NCBI RefSeq assembly: GCF_010731875.1
Contig: NZ_AP022595.1
Location: forward strand, 1,054,001-1,118,000
DNA from: Mycolicibacterium sarraceniae
Lineage (GTDB): Bacteria > Actinomycetota > Actinomycetes > Mycobacteriales > Mycobacteriaceae
Length of the DNA: 64,000 nucleotides
Direction of reading: 5' to 3'
Below are positions 30,711 to 42,919 of this stretch, one piece after another. Position numbers and translations under genes: made by a program. Positions within the stretch are counted from its first letter, which is position 1. Each line of letters opens with the position of its first letter. The notes below the pieces were generated by a model. The model did no database searches and was not told the DNA's origin. It was given only the letters and a program-made list of their open reading frames with translations.

Positions 30711-33700
30711 GTGGCGACGACGGAAATTCCCCCTCAATACCTGTTGTCCGAGCAGGCGCCGTCCCCGCGCACCCTGATCGACATCCTCTACGACACCGCC
30801 AATCGCTACCCCGATGCGGCGGCGATCGACGACGGAACGGTGCAGCTCACCTATGCCGAGCTGATCTCCGACATCGAGGAAAGCGTCGACTGGCTGGCAG
30901 CCAGAGGCATCGGCCGCGGCGATCGGATCGGCATCCGGATGCCCTCGGGTAGCTATGCCTTGTACGTCGCGATCCTGTCGACGCTGGCCGCCGGTGCGGC
31001 CTACGTCCCGGTGGACGCCGACGATCCCGACGAGCGGGCCGAGCTGGTGTTCGGCGAAGCCGGCGTGGTGGGCATCATCACCGAGGCGGGCCTGACCCGC
31101 GGTCCGGGTTCCTCCCGCGGCTGGCGTGCCACCGCCCCGCTGGGCCGCGACGACGCCTGGATCATTTTCACGTCCGGCTCGACGGGCACCCCCAAAGGGG
31201 TGGCGGTGACGCACCGCAACGCCGCGGCGTTCGTCGACGCCGAAGCACGAATGTTCCTGCAGCGCAATCCAATCGGCCCGGGTGATCGAGTGCTGGCCGG
31301 CCTGTCGGTGGCGTTCGACGCGTCGTGCGAGGAGATGTGGCTGGCCTGGCGCTACGGAGCGTGCCTCGTGCCCGCCCCCCGCGCCCTGGTGCGCAGCGGT
31401 ATGGACCTCGGGCCGTGGCTGGTGCAGCGCGACATCACCGTGGTGTCGACGGTGCCGACGCTGGCATCGCTGTGGCCGGCTGAGGCGCTGGAGGCGGTGC
31501 GGCTGTTGATCTTTGGCGGCGAAGCCTGCCCACCCGAGCTCGCAGAGCGGCTGGCGGTCGAGGGCCGCGAGGTGTGGAACACCTACGGACCGACCGAGGC
31601 GACCGTGGTGGCCAGCGCCGCGCGCCTGGATGGCCGCAGCGCGGTTAGCATCGGCCGCCCACTGCCCGGCTGGGACCTGGCCGTAGTCGACAAGCAGGGC
31701 GCGCCCGTCGCCCTCGGCGAGGTCGGCGAGCTGGTGATCGGCGGGGTCGGGCTGGCCCGCTACCTGGATCCGGAGAAGGACGCCGAGAAGTACGCGCCGA
31801 TGCCGTCCCTGCAGTGGGCTCGCGCCTACCGCAGCGGCGACCTGGTCCGGCTGGAGAACGACGGACTGTATTTCCAGGGCCGCGCCGACGATCAGGTCAA
31901 GGTCGGCGGCCGGCGCATCGAACTCGGCGAGGTCGACTCCGCGCTGGTGAACCTGCCCGGCGTCAGTGGCGGGGCCGCGGCGGTCCGGCGCACGACCAGC
32001 GGCACCCCGATGCTGGTCGGCTATATCGCCAGCGCGGAGTCGAATTTCGACCTCGCCGCCGCCCGCACCCAACTCGCGGCGAGCTTGCCCGCCGCCCTGG
32101 TGCCGCGACTGGTGCTGCTCGACGAGCTGCCGACGAGGACCTCCGGCAAGGTCGACCGCAACGCGCTGCCGTGGCCGCCACCGGGCTATCAGGACTCCGA
32201 ACCCGATCTGGGCGGCACGATGGGCTGGCTGGCCGGACTGTGGCGCGATGTTCTCGGCGCGGTGGTCGACGGTCCCGAGGCCGACTTCTTCGCCCTCGGC
32301 GGCGGCTCGCTCTCGGCGGCGCAGCTGGTTGCCGCGCTCCGCGAGCGCTACCCGCAGCTGACCGTCGCCCAGCTCTACGACCATCCCCGGCTGGGATCTC
32401 TGGCCGAGTTCCTCGAAGAGCTCGCCCCACCACCGGTGGTCACCCCGCGCGATGTCACACCCACCCCGGTCACGACCCAAGCCGCACAGGTTCTGCTATC
32501 GGTGCCGCTGGCCACTCTGACGGGCCTGCAATGGGTGACCTGGCTGGCGCTGTTCAACAACATCGCCGCCGCCGCGCATCCACTGCCATGGCTGGTCAGC
32601 GTCAACTGGTGGTTGGTGGCGGTGGCTTTCGTCGTGTTCATCACCCCGTTCGGCCGGATGGCTATCGCCGTGCTTGGCGCGCGGACGTTGTTGTCCGGAC
32701 TGGAGCAGGGCACCTACCGCCGCGGCGGCTCCGAGCATCTGCGGGTGTGGCTGGCAGAGCGACTGGCCGACGCTAGCGGCGCGGAGAACCTCGCCGGTGC
32801 GCCGTGGCTGGTGCATTACGCACGGGCGCTGGGTAACAAGGTCGGCAAAGGCGTGGATCTGCATTCTGCGCCACCGGTGACCGGCATGTTGGAGCTGGGC
32901 CACCGGGTTTCCATCGAGCCAGAGGTCGACCTGACCGGGCATTGGATTGACGGCGACCTCTTCCACGTCGGCCCGATCACTGTCGGCAACGACGCGTCCA
33001 TCGGGGCTCGCACGACCCTGTTTCCCGGCGCGGTAATCGGCAAGAACGCCGATGTGGCACCGGGTTCCGGTGTCGTCGGCAAGGTCAAGAACGGGCAGTA
33101 CTGGAAGGGTTCCCCGGCAGTGAAATCGGGCAAGGCCCGTCACCCCTGGCCTGAGCACCGGCCCGCCCGGGCCGCGCATTGGGTGGCCATGTACGCAGTG
33201 ACGTCGGTGCTTCTGGGCGCGGTGCCGCTGATAGCGCTGGGTGTCGGCCTGGCGATTCTGGTGCGGCCGGCGCGGCACAGCGCCACGCTGACCGCTGCTC
33301 TCGGTGCGGCCGCGCCGTGGATTCCGGTGGCCGCGTTGGCGTCACTCGTCGTCTACGCCGCCGCCACCGTGCTCGGGGTGCGGATCCTGGCGATCGGTCT
33401 CAACGAGGGCTACCACCCGGTGCGCAGCCGAGTGGGCTGGCAGTTGTGGACCACCGAACGACTGATGGACGCCGCCCGCAACTACCTGTTCCCGCTGTAT
33501 GCCAGCCTGCTCACCCCGTGGTGGTTGCGGCTCCTCGGCGCGAAAATCGGTCGCAACACCGAGATCTCGACCGCACTGCTGACCCCAAAGTTCACTGTCG
33601 TCGAAGACGGTGCATTCCTGGCCGACGACACCATGGTCGCCTCCTACGAGCTCGGCGGCGGCTGGATCCATGTGGCCAAGGCCACGGTCGGCAAGCGGGC

Positions 33701-34616
33701 GTTCCTGGGCAACTCCGGTATCACCCAGCCCGGCCGGCGGGTGCCTGACGACGGTCTGGTGGCGGTGCTCTCGGCCGCGCCGCACAAGGCCAAGGCCGGT
33801 TCTTCGTGGCTGGGCAGCCCACCAATCCGGTTGCGCCGCAACGCCGACGAGGCCGACGCGGCACTGACGTACAGCCCGCCGCTGCGGCTGAAGATCATGC
33901 GCGCGACCGTCGAAACGTGCCGGCTGATCCCGGTTGTCGTCACCTTCGCCATCGGGGTGGCGGTACTGGCCGCTCTGCAGGCGCTGGCCGTCGAGTTCGG
34001 CTACGGCTCGGCCGCGCTGGGCGGCGGCATCGTGCTACTGACCGCTGGCGCAGTGGCCGGCGGTATCGCGGTGGGCGCCAAATGGCTTGTAGTGGGCCGA
34101 ATTCGCGCCGGCGAACAGCCACTGTGGTCGTCGTTCGTGTGGCGCAACGAGGTATCCGACACGTTCGTCGAAACGGTGGCCGGCCCGTGGTTCGCCCGCG
34201 CGGCCAGCGGCACCCCGGTGATGAATCTCTGGCTACGCGGGATGGGCGCCAAAATCGGCCGCGGCGTGTGGTGCGAGACGTACTGGCTGCCCGAAGCCGA
34301 TCTGGTGACACTACAGCGGGCCAGTACTGTCAACCGGGGTTGCGTGGTCCAGACGCACCTGTTCCATGATCGGATCATGCGGATGGACACCGTCGTGCTC
34401 GGCGAGGGTGCCACCCTGGGACCGCACTGCGTCGCGTTGCCCGCCGCCAAGCTCGGCGCGGGCGCCACCGTCGGTCCGGCATCGCTGGTGATGCGCGGTG
34501 ACGAGGTGCCGAAGTCGACTCGCTGGCAGGGTAACCCCATTGCGCCCTGGTCGATTTCACGTAAGAAATCACGAGACGAGAAACCGGCGCGCGAATCCGG
34601 GGACAGTGCCGCGTGA
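30711..34616 (+). CDS. Pls/PosA-type membrane NRPS, predicted lysine polymer synthetase
   Basis: A 1301-residue protein from GTG 30711 (a GTG at 30672 is also in frame). Adenylation domain: FTSGSTGTPKG (154 onward), NTYGPTEATV, YRSGDL, GRADDQVKVGGRRIELGEVD, and TRTSGKVDR with Lys480. Carrier domain: ALGGGSLSAAQL, Ser533. Then come six hydrophobic segments alternating with three left-handed beta-helix (hexapeptide) modules, e.g. ITVGNDASIGARTTLFPG and GATLGPHCVALPAAK. This is the layout of epsilon-poly-L-lysine synthetase Pls, whose length is about 1319. There is no condensation or thioesterase domain. Specificity positions aligned without gaps to GrsA from 235 to 299 give D-A-E-S-I-G-T-V-V-K, close to the lysine code D-A-E-S-I-G-S-V-C-K. 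The product is a prediction. Confidence 0.92.
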   Translation: MATTEIPPQYLLSEQAPSPRTLIDILYDTANRYPDAAAIDDGTVQLTYAELISDIEESVDWLAARGIGRGDRIGIRMPSGSYALYVAILSTLAAGAAYVPVDADDPDERAELVFGEAGVVGIITEAGLTRGPGSSRGWRATAPLGRDDAWIIFTSGSTGTPKGVAVTHRNAAAFVDAEARMFLQRNPIGPGDRVLAGLSVAFDASCEEMWLAWRYGACLVPAPRALVRSGMDLGPWLVQRDITVVSTVPTLASLWPAEALEAVRLLIFGGEACPPELAERLAVEGREVWNTYGPTEATVVASAARLDGRSAVSIGRPLPGWDLAVVDKQGAPVALGEVGELVIGGVGLARYLDPEKDAEKYAPMPSLQWARAYRSGDLVRLENDGLYFQGRADDQVKVGGRRIELGEVDSALVNLPGVSGGAAAVRRTTSGTPMLVGYIASAESNFDLAAARTQLAASLPAALVPRLVLLDELPTRTSGKVDRNALPWPPPGYQDSEPDLGGTMGWLAGLWRDVLGAVVDGPEADFFALGGGSLSAAQLVAALRERYPQLTVAQLYDHPRLGSLAEFLEELAPPPVVTPRDVTPTPVTTQAAQVLLSVPLATLTGLQWVTWLALFNNIAAAAHPLPWLVSVNWWLVAVAFVVFITPFGRMAIAVLGARTLLSGLEQGTYRRGGSEHLRVWLAERLADASGAENLAGAPWLVHYARALGNKVGKGVDLHSAPPVTGMLELGHRVSIEPEVDLTGHWIDGDLFHVGPITVGNDASIGARTTLFPGAVIGKNADVAPGSGVVGKVKNGQYWKGSPAVKSGKARHPWPEHRPARAAHWVAMYAVTSVLLGAVPLIALGVGLAILVRPARHSATLTAALGAAAPWIPVAALASLVVYAAATVLGVRILAIGLNEGYHPVRSRVGWQLWTTERLMDAARNYLFPLYASLLTPWWLRLLGAKIGRNTEISTALLTPKFTVVEDGAFLADDTMVASYELGGGWIHVAKATVGKRAFLGNSGITQPGRRVPDDGLVAVLSAAPHKAKAGSSWLGSPPIRLRRNADEADAALTYSPPLRLKIMRATVETCRLIPVVVTFAIGVAVLAALQALAVEFGYGSAALGGGIVLLTAGAVAGGIAVGAKWLVVGRIRAGEQPLWSSFVWRNEVSDTFVETVAGPWFARAASGTPVMNLWLRGMGAKIGRGVWCETYWLPEADLVTLQRASTVNRGCVVQTHLFHDRIMRMDTVVLGEGATLGPHCVALPAAKLGAGATVGPASLVMRGDEVPKSTRWQGNPIAPWSISRKKSRDEKPARESGDSAA

Positions 34617-35950
34617 AACGTCCCGCCAAGAAGGCCGCCAAGAAAGGCGGCCTTCCCGTCATCGACCCGTACCTGCCGAACAACGGCAACTTCGGATACC
34701 GGGTGTCGCGCTACGAGTTGGAGCTGGAATACAAGGTCGCGATCAACCGGCTCACCGGTGCGGCCACCATCACCGCCGCCACGCTGGCCTCGCTGAAAAC
34801 GTTCACCCTGGATCTGTCCGACGCGCTGGCGGTGACGAAGGTGACGGTCAACGGCCGTAGACCGGCCAATTTCAGCAGCTCGAACGGCAAGCTGCACATA
34901 GCACTGGCCGCGCCGCTGCCCGCCGGGGCGGCCATGTCAATCCAGGTGCGCTACGGCGGGTCGCCCCGACCGATCCGAAGTCATTGGGGTGAAGTCGGTT
35001 TCGAAGAGCTGTCGAACGGTGCGCTGGTTGCCGGACAGCCGAATGGGGCGGCATCGTGGTTTCCCTGCGATGACCATCCCAGCGCCAAAGCCAGCTATCG
35101 CATTCAGATCGGCACGGACAGCCCGTATCGCGCGGTGGCCAACGGCGAGCTGGTATCGCGCCGGGTCCGCGCCGCGCACACGGTGTGGACTTATGAGCAG
35201 CCCGAGCCGACGTCGACATACCTGGTGACGTTGCAGATCGGCATGTACGGCGCCAACAAGATGCCCAAAGCCCAGGTGCCAATGCAGGCGGTGTTGCCGG
35301 ATCGGTTGCGCACCAACTTCGCCCACGACTTCGGCCGCCAGCCCCAGATGATGAAGCTGTTCACCAAACTGTTCGGGCCCTATCCCCTGAGCAACGGCTA
35401 CACCGTGGTGGTGACCGACGACGATCTCGATATACCGCTGGAAGCCCAGGGCATGTCGATATTCGGCGCCAACCACTGCGACGGTAAGCGCAGCTCCGAG
35501 CGGCTGATCGCGCACGAGCTGGCACACCAATGGTTCGGTAACAGCGTCACCGTGCGGCGCTGGCGCGATATCTGGCTGCACGAGGGATTCGCCTGTTACG
35601 CCGAATGGTTGTGGTCGGAGAACTCCGGCGGGCAGAGCGCCGACCACTGGGCGCGCCACTACCACTCGAAGCTGGCCCATTCGCCACAGAATTTCCTGCT
35701 CGCCGATCCCGGGCCACGGGATATGTTCGACGATCGGGTCTACAAACGCGGTGCGCTCACCCTGCACGTGCTGCGCAAGACCATCGGTGACGCGAAATTC
35801 TTCGCACTGCTGCAAGATTGGACCAACCGCTACAAGCACAGCACCGTGGTGACCGACGACTTCAAAGGCCTTGCCGCCAACTACGCCGAGGAGTCACTGC
35901 GTTCGCTGTGGGACGCCTGGCTGTACTCGACCGAGGTACCGAAGCTGTGA
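34613..35950 (+). CDS. M1-family zinc metallopeptidase coupled to the NRPS
   Basis: Metallopeptidase of 445 residues starting at GTG 34613, which overlaps the NRPS stop as GTGA. The zinc site is IAHELAHQWFGN (His301, His305) with Glu324 in LHEGFACYA, i.e. HExxH-X18-E. The GAMEN exopeptidase motif is replaced by LEAQGMSIFG, as in several actinobacterial M1 peptidases. The N-terminus MKRPAKKAAKKGG is lysine-rich, and no signal peptide is seen, so it is probably cytoplasmic. Zinc aminopeptidases that degrade epsilon-poly-lysine are known in Pls producers, so self-protection or product trimming is a reasonable inference. Confidence 0.92.
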   Translation: MKRPAKKAAKKGGLPVIDPYLPNNGNFGYRVSRYELELEYKVAINRLTGAATITAATLASLKTFTLDLSDALAVTKVTVNGRRPANFSSSNGKLHIALAAPLPAGAAMSIQVRYGGSPRPIRSHWGEVGFEELSNGALVAGQPNGAASWFPCDDHPSAKASYRIQIGTDSPYRAVANGELVSRRVRAAHTVWTYEQPEPTSTYLVTLQIGMYGANKMPKAQVPMQAVLPDRLRTNFAHDFGRQPQMMKLFTKLFGPYPLSNGYTVVVTDDDLDIPLEAQGMSIFGANHCDGKRSSERLIAHELAHQWFGNSVTVRRWRDIWLHEGFACYAEWLWSENSGGQSADHWARHYHSKLAHSPQNFLLADPGPRDMFDDRVYKRGALTLHVLRKTIGDAKFFALLQDWTNRYKHSTVVTDDFKGLAANYAEESLRSLWDAWLYSTEVPKL

Positions 35951-37233
35951 CCGACGCGGGCGCCTCCTTCGAGGCGCTAAGCGCCACTGGCGCCCACCCG
36001 GCCGCCGGGTCCGGGGCGATCACCCGTGGCAGCGTGGCCCGCGTCGGGGTGGCCACCGCGATTTCGGCGCTGTGCGGTTATGCCGTGCTGTACCTGGCCG
36101 CGCGCGCACTGAACCCGGCCGGTTTCTCGGTATTCGGGGTGTTCTGGGGTGCGTTCGGATTGGTCAACGGCGCGGCCTACGGGCTGCTGCAGGAGGCCAC
36201 CCGCGAAGTGCGCGCCGCCGGCTATGTCGAGATCGCCGACGGACCCCGGACGCACCCCATGCGGGTGGCCACCGGCGTCGGCCTGCTGGCCGCCGTCGCC
36301 ATGGCGGGCGCCGCTCCGCTCTGGGCACCGCACGTATTCAGCCAATCCCGTCCACTATCGGTGGGCCTGCTCAGTGTCGGCCTGGCCGGATTCTGTCTCC
36401 ACGCAACACTTTTGGGCCTCCTTGCCGGCACCGGTGGCTGGGGGGGGTACGGCGTGCTCATGGTGATCGACGCCGTCATGCGTGTGATGGTTGCAGTGGC
36501 GGCGTTCGCGGCGGGCTGGGGCCTCGATGGTTTCCTGTGGGCGACGGTGGCCGGCGCGGTGGGCTGGCTGGTACTGCTGGCGGTCTCACCGAGTGCCCGC
36601 ACAGCAGCCCGGGTGCGCACGCCCGGGGGTACTGCGACATTCCTGCGTGGGGCCGGACACTCCATCGCCGCCGCCGGCGCCAGTGCTGTCCTCGTCATGG
36701 GCTTTCCGGTGTTGCTCAAAGCGACGTCGGGCAGTGACCTCGGCGCGGCGGGTGGGGTGGTGATCCTGGCGGTGACGTTGACGCGGGCTCCACTGCTGGT
36801 GCCGCTGACCGCGATGCAGGGCAATCTGATCGCGCACTTCGTCGACCACCGCGGGCACCGGCTGAAGGCGCTGCTCGCGCCCGCGGCCGTGGTGGTCGCG
36901 CTGGGTGCGGTCGGTGTGCTGGCGGCCGGGCTGCTCGGACCGTGGCTGATCCGGGAGGCATTCGGCGACGAGTACGGCCCCGGCGGGGCCCTGCTGGCCT
37001 GGCTGACCGCGGGCGCGGTGGCGATCGCGCTGCTGACCGTCACCGGTGCCGCGACCGTGGCGGCGGCCCTGCACCGCGCGTACTCGATCGGCTGGGTCGG
37101 AGCCACTGTGGTCTCGACGGCGTTGCTGACCCTGCCAATACCCCTGACCGACCGAACCGTGGTCGCCCTGTTGTGCGGTCCTCTGGTCGGGATCGTCGTC
37201 CACCTCGCCGCCCTGGCCCGCGCCGCACGCTGA
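35947..37233 (+). CDS. Multi-spanning flippase/exporter-like membrane protein (Rv3630-like)
   Basis: A 428-residue integral membrane protein from GTG 35947 (GTGA overlap with the M1 gene). About twelve hydrophobic segments are visible, with the pattern of polysaccharide/lipid-II flippase-type (MOP superfamily) carriers: GYAVLYLAARALNPAGFSVF near the N-terminus and GFPVLLKATSGSDLGAAGGV mid-protein. In M. tuberculosis the equivalent gene sits directly before ppgS, so moving a polyprenyl-linked sugar across the membrane is plausible. Transport of the NRPS product is an alternative in this genome. No biochemical evidence can be read from sequence. Confidence 0.85.
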   Translation: MTDAGASFEALSATGAHPAAGSGAITRGSVARVGVATAISALCGYAVLYLAARALNPAGFSVFGVFWGAFGLVNGAAYGLLQEATREVRAAGYVEIADGPRTHPMRVATGVGLLAAVAMAGAAPLWAPHVFSQSRPLSVGLLSVGLAGFCLHATLLGLLAGTGGWGGYGVLMVIDAVMRVMVAVAAFAAGWGLDGFLWATVAGAVGWLVLLAVSPSARTAARVRTPGGTATFLRGAGHSIAAAGASAVLVMGFPVLLKATSGSDLGAAGGVVILAVTLTRAPLLVPLTAMQGNLIAHFVDHRGHRLKALLAPAAVVVALGAVGVLAAGLLGPWLIREAFGDEYGPGGALLAWLTAGAVAIALLTVTGAATVAAALHRAYSIGWVGATVVSTALLTLPIPLTDRTVVALLCGPLVGIVVHLAALARAAR

Positions 37234-37249
37234 ACCAACGGTCACCGGC

Positions 37250-37956
37250 GTGTACTTTGTGGACATCGACACGCCCTACCCAGACGCCTGGATCATCGTG
37301 CCAGCGTTCAACGAGGCGCAGGTCATCGCCGACGTCATCGCCGACCTGCGCCAAGTTTTCGACCACGTGGTGTGCGTCGACGACGGCAGCCGCGACGACA
37401 CCGCCGATATCGCGCTGCGCGCCGGCGCCCACGTGGTGCGCCATCCGGTGAATCTCGGGCAGGGCGCGGCCATCCAGACCGGTGTCGAATACGCCCGGGC
37501 CCAACCCGGCGCCGAGGTGTTCGTCACGTTCGACGCCGACGGACAGCACCGCGTCAAGGATGTGCTCATCATGATCGAGCGGCTGGCTAAGGGCGATGTC
37601 GACATCGTCATCGGCACCCGCTTCGCCCGTAGCACCGTGAGCCACACCCCGCCGCTGAAGCGGTTGATCCTGCGTACCGCGGCCATGCTGAGCCCGAGCA
37701 GTCAACGACTGCACCTGACCGACGCCCATAACGGGCTGCGGGTGTTCAACAAGACGGTGGCCGACAACCTCAGCCTGACGATGAACGGGATGAGCCACGC
37801 GACCGAATTCATCACGCTGATCGTCGAAAACCATTGGCGGGTGGCCGAAGAGCCCGTCGAGATCCTCTACACCGAGTACTCGATGTCCAAGGGCCAGCCG
37901 CTGCTGAACGGGGTGAACATCGTCTTCGATGGGTTCCTGCGAGGAAGGATGCGCCG

Positions 37957-37960
<4 letters not shown>
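37250..37960 (+). CDS. ppgS: Polyprenyl-phospho-N-acetylgalactosaminyl synthase PpgS
   Basis: GT-A, family-2 glycosyltransferase of 236 residues, homologous to dolichol-phosphate-mannose synthases. The N-terminal nucleotide-sugar fold is AWIIVPAFNEAQVIADVI, VVCVDDGSRDDTADIA, then HPVNLGQGAAIQTG and the D-x-D-like FVTFDADGQHR. In M. tuberculosis Rv3631 makes polyprenyl-phospho-GalNAc, the donor for the galactosamine on arabinogalactan, and this gene has the same neighbours. It lies 16 nt after the flippase-like gene. Confidence 0.92.
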
Positions 37961-41067
<3,107 letters not shown>

Positions 41068-41142
41068 CGCCACGGCGGTGCATAGGCTGTTTTTCACCCT
41101 GCCGTCACGCTCGCCGTCCCGCAGTGTGCCAAAGTAGTTTGC

Positions 41143-41538
41143 ATGTCTAACTTACGTGAGGATGGTTTGCGCGTTTTCCGGGAGATGCTGCCCGGGACAC
41201 TGCCCGACGGCGACGTTGAATTCGGCGGCTTCGCCCCTGAGCTGATGGACATCGGCGTCGAGAGCGTTTTCGGCAAGCTGTGGACCCGCGACGGGCTCAG
41301 CCGCCGCGATCGGAGCCTGGTGACACTCGGCATCTTGATTGCGCTGCGGGCCGGCGACGAGATGAAGGCGCACTTCCGGATCGCCAGGCAGAACGGGCTG
41401 ACCGAGGATGAGATCGCCGAGGTCATCTACCACTCCAGCGGCTACGCCGGCTTCCCGGCGGCCGCCACCGCTCGCAATATCGCCGCCGAGGAACTCGGCA
41501 AGACGAAAGAGAGCCGCCCAGGGGAATCGAACCCCTGA
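41143..41538 (+). CDS. Carboxymuconolactone decarboxylase (AhpD-like) family protein
   Basis: A 131-residue all-helical protein. VESVFGKLWTRDGLSRRDRS, VTLGILIALRAGDEMKAHF and GLTEDEIAEVIYHSSGYAGFP match the CMD family. The C-x-x-C redox pair of AhpD is absent, so it is nearer to gamma-carboxymuconolactone decarboxylase; the true substrate is unknown. The last nine codons (SRPGESNP and stop) lie antisense to the tRNA-Thr gene, so the C-terminus is dictated by the tRNA sequence. The functional domain probably ends near AAEELGKTKE. Confidence 0.85.
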   Translation: MSNLREDGLRVFREMLPGTLPDGDVEFGGFAPELMDIGVESVFGKLWTRDGLSRRDRSLVTLGILIALRAGDEMKAHFRIARQNGLTEDEIAEVIYHSSGYAGFPAAATARNIAAEELGKTKESRPGESNP

Positions 41539-41584
41539 CCTTCTCATTACGAGTGAGATGCTCTACCGACTGAGCTAGGGCGGC
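41512..41584 (-). tRNA. tRNA-Thr, anticodon CGT
   Basis: The minus strand folds as a complete cloverleaf of 73 nt. Acceptor arms are GCCGCCC and GGGCGGC; the D arm is in AGCTCAGTCGGTAGAGC; the anticodon stem TCTCA/TGAGA encloses CTCGTAA, giving anticodon CGT; the T arm is CAGGGGTTCGATTCCCCTG. No 3' CCA is encoded. The gene overlaps the end of the convergent CMD-family CDS and lies just downstream of holB. Confidence 0.97.
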
Positions 41585-41610
41585 GGTGGCCCTTGAGAGC
41601 CGCAGTGAGT

Positions 41611-42825
41611 CTACAGGTCCGAACGCAGTGCCTGACCCACAGTCGCCACCAGCGCATCGACGGCGAATTTGGGCTTGACGTTGGTCGCCAGCGCCTCGCG
41701 GCACTCGAGCACCGCCTCGATACAGCGCAGCAGTCGGTCCGGGGCCGCATGCGCGGCCAACGCCGCCACCTTCTCGGCCATATCCGGATGATTCGGCACC
41801 ACGGCGCCGGCGCCGTTGGCCACCAAGAGCGCATCCCGGAAGTACGTCGCCAGGTCGATCAGCGCGCGGTCCAGAGCGTCGCGCGAGGCCCGGGTCTGGC
41901 GGGATTTCTGGCGCTTCTCGAGGTCCCTGATCGCCCCGGTGGCACCGCGCAGAGCACCCGCCGTGCCTTTTCCGGTGCCGCCCGCCCCCAGCGCGGTACG
42001 CAGCTCGTCCGACTCGACCTCGTCCCGGCCGACATTGAGCGCTTTCGCCTCAGCCTCGGCGGTGGCCACCAGCTCCTCTGCGGCCGCATACGCCCGCGAC
42101 GGGGTCGCGGCATCACGCGCCAGCCCTAACGCCCGGGTACGCCGATCCCGGGCATCCGGATCGGTGGCCAGCCGCCGGGCCCGTCCGACGTGACCGCCGC
42201 TGACTGAGGCCGCCCACTGCGCGATCTCGGCAGACAGCCCGTCGTTATCGACCAGCACCTGCGCGATCGCCGTTGTCGGCGGTGTCACCAATGCCACATG
42301 TCGGCACCGCGACCGCAGGGTGATGGCGATGTCTTCGGGATCCACCGACGGCGCACACAGCAAGAAGACCGTCGATGGCGGCGGCTCCTCCACCACCTTG
42401 AGCAGCGCGTTGGCCGCGCCTTCGGTCAGTCGATCGGCATCCTCGACGACCACAATCTGCCATCGGCCGGTGCTGGGCCGACGCGAGGCGATCTGGACGA
42501 TAGTGCGCATCTCGTCGACGCCGATAGAGAGCCCCTCGGGGACGATGCGCCGCACGTCACCGTGGGTGCCCGCCATCGTCGTCGAACAGGCCCGGCACTG
42601 CCCACACCCCGGTGTGCCCTCCGCGCTGCACTGCAGGGCGGCCGCAAAACACTGGGCTGCCACCGAGCGCCCAGACCCGGGCGGTCCGGTGATCAACCAG
42701 GCATGTGTCATGGTCCCGGTTGCCGCCACATCGTGAGCGGAATCACCGCGGGCCGCCCGGGCAGCGCCCACGAGCTCCGCTTCCACCGCGCTTTGGCCCA
42801 CCAGCCGTGTGAAAACTCCAGACAT
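41611..42825 (-). CDS. holB: DNA polymerase III delta-prime subunit
   Basis: Clamp-loader subunit of 404 residues from ATG 42825 (ATG 42837 is also in frame, but homologues begin MSGVFTRLVGQ). The AAA+ P-loop reads ITGPPGSGRSVAAQ, with Arg in place of the catalytic Lys, as expected for a delta-prime-type subunit that may not hydrolyse ATP. A zinc-binding cluster CSAEGTPGCGQCRAC, a Walker-B-like IVVVEDADRL, and FLLCAPSV follow. Opposite orientation to the cyclase. Confidence 0.95.
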   Translation of the reverse strand: MSGVFTRLVGQSAVEAELVGAARAARGDSAHDVAATGTMTHAWLITGPPGSGRSVAAQCFAAALQCSAEGTPGCGQCRACSTTMAGTHGDVRRIVPEGLSIGVDEMRTIVQIASRRPSTGRWQIVVVEDADRLTEGAANALLKVVEEPPPSTVFLLCAPSVDPEDIAITLRSRCRHVALVTPPTTAIAQVLVDNDGLSAEIAQWAASVSGGHVGRARRLATDPDARDRRTRALGLARDAATPSRAYAAAEELVATAEAEAKALNVGRDEVESDELRTALGAGGTGKGTAGALRGATGAIRDLEKRQKSRQTRASRDALDRALIDLATYFRDALLVANGAGAVVPNHPDMAEKVAALAAHAAPDRLLRCIEAVLECREALATNVKPKFAVDALVATVGQALRSDL

Positions 42826-42919
42826 CGCCTCAAACACTAGTGCTCAGCAACGACACAACCGCTGTCCACCGGGCCTGAGAAGATGCAGATCGGTCGCCCT
42901 GTACCGATACGGTGGGCTA

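Noticed and set aside
30696..32480. Minus-strand frame of 594 codons opposite the NRPS adenylation domain
   Set aside because: The opposite strand has an unbroken, motif-complete adenylation domain; this frame is a shadow.
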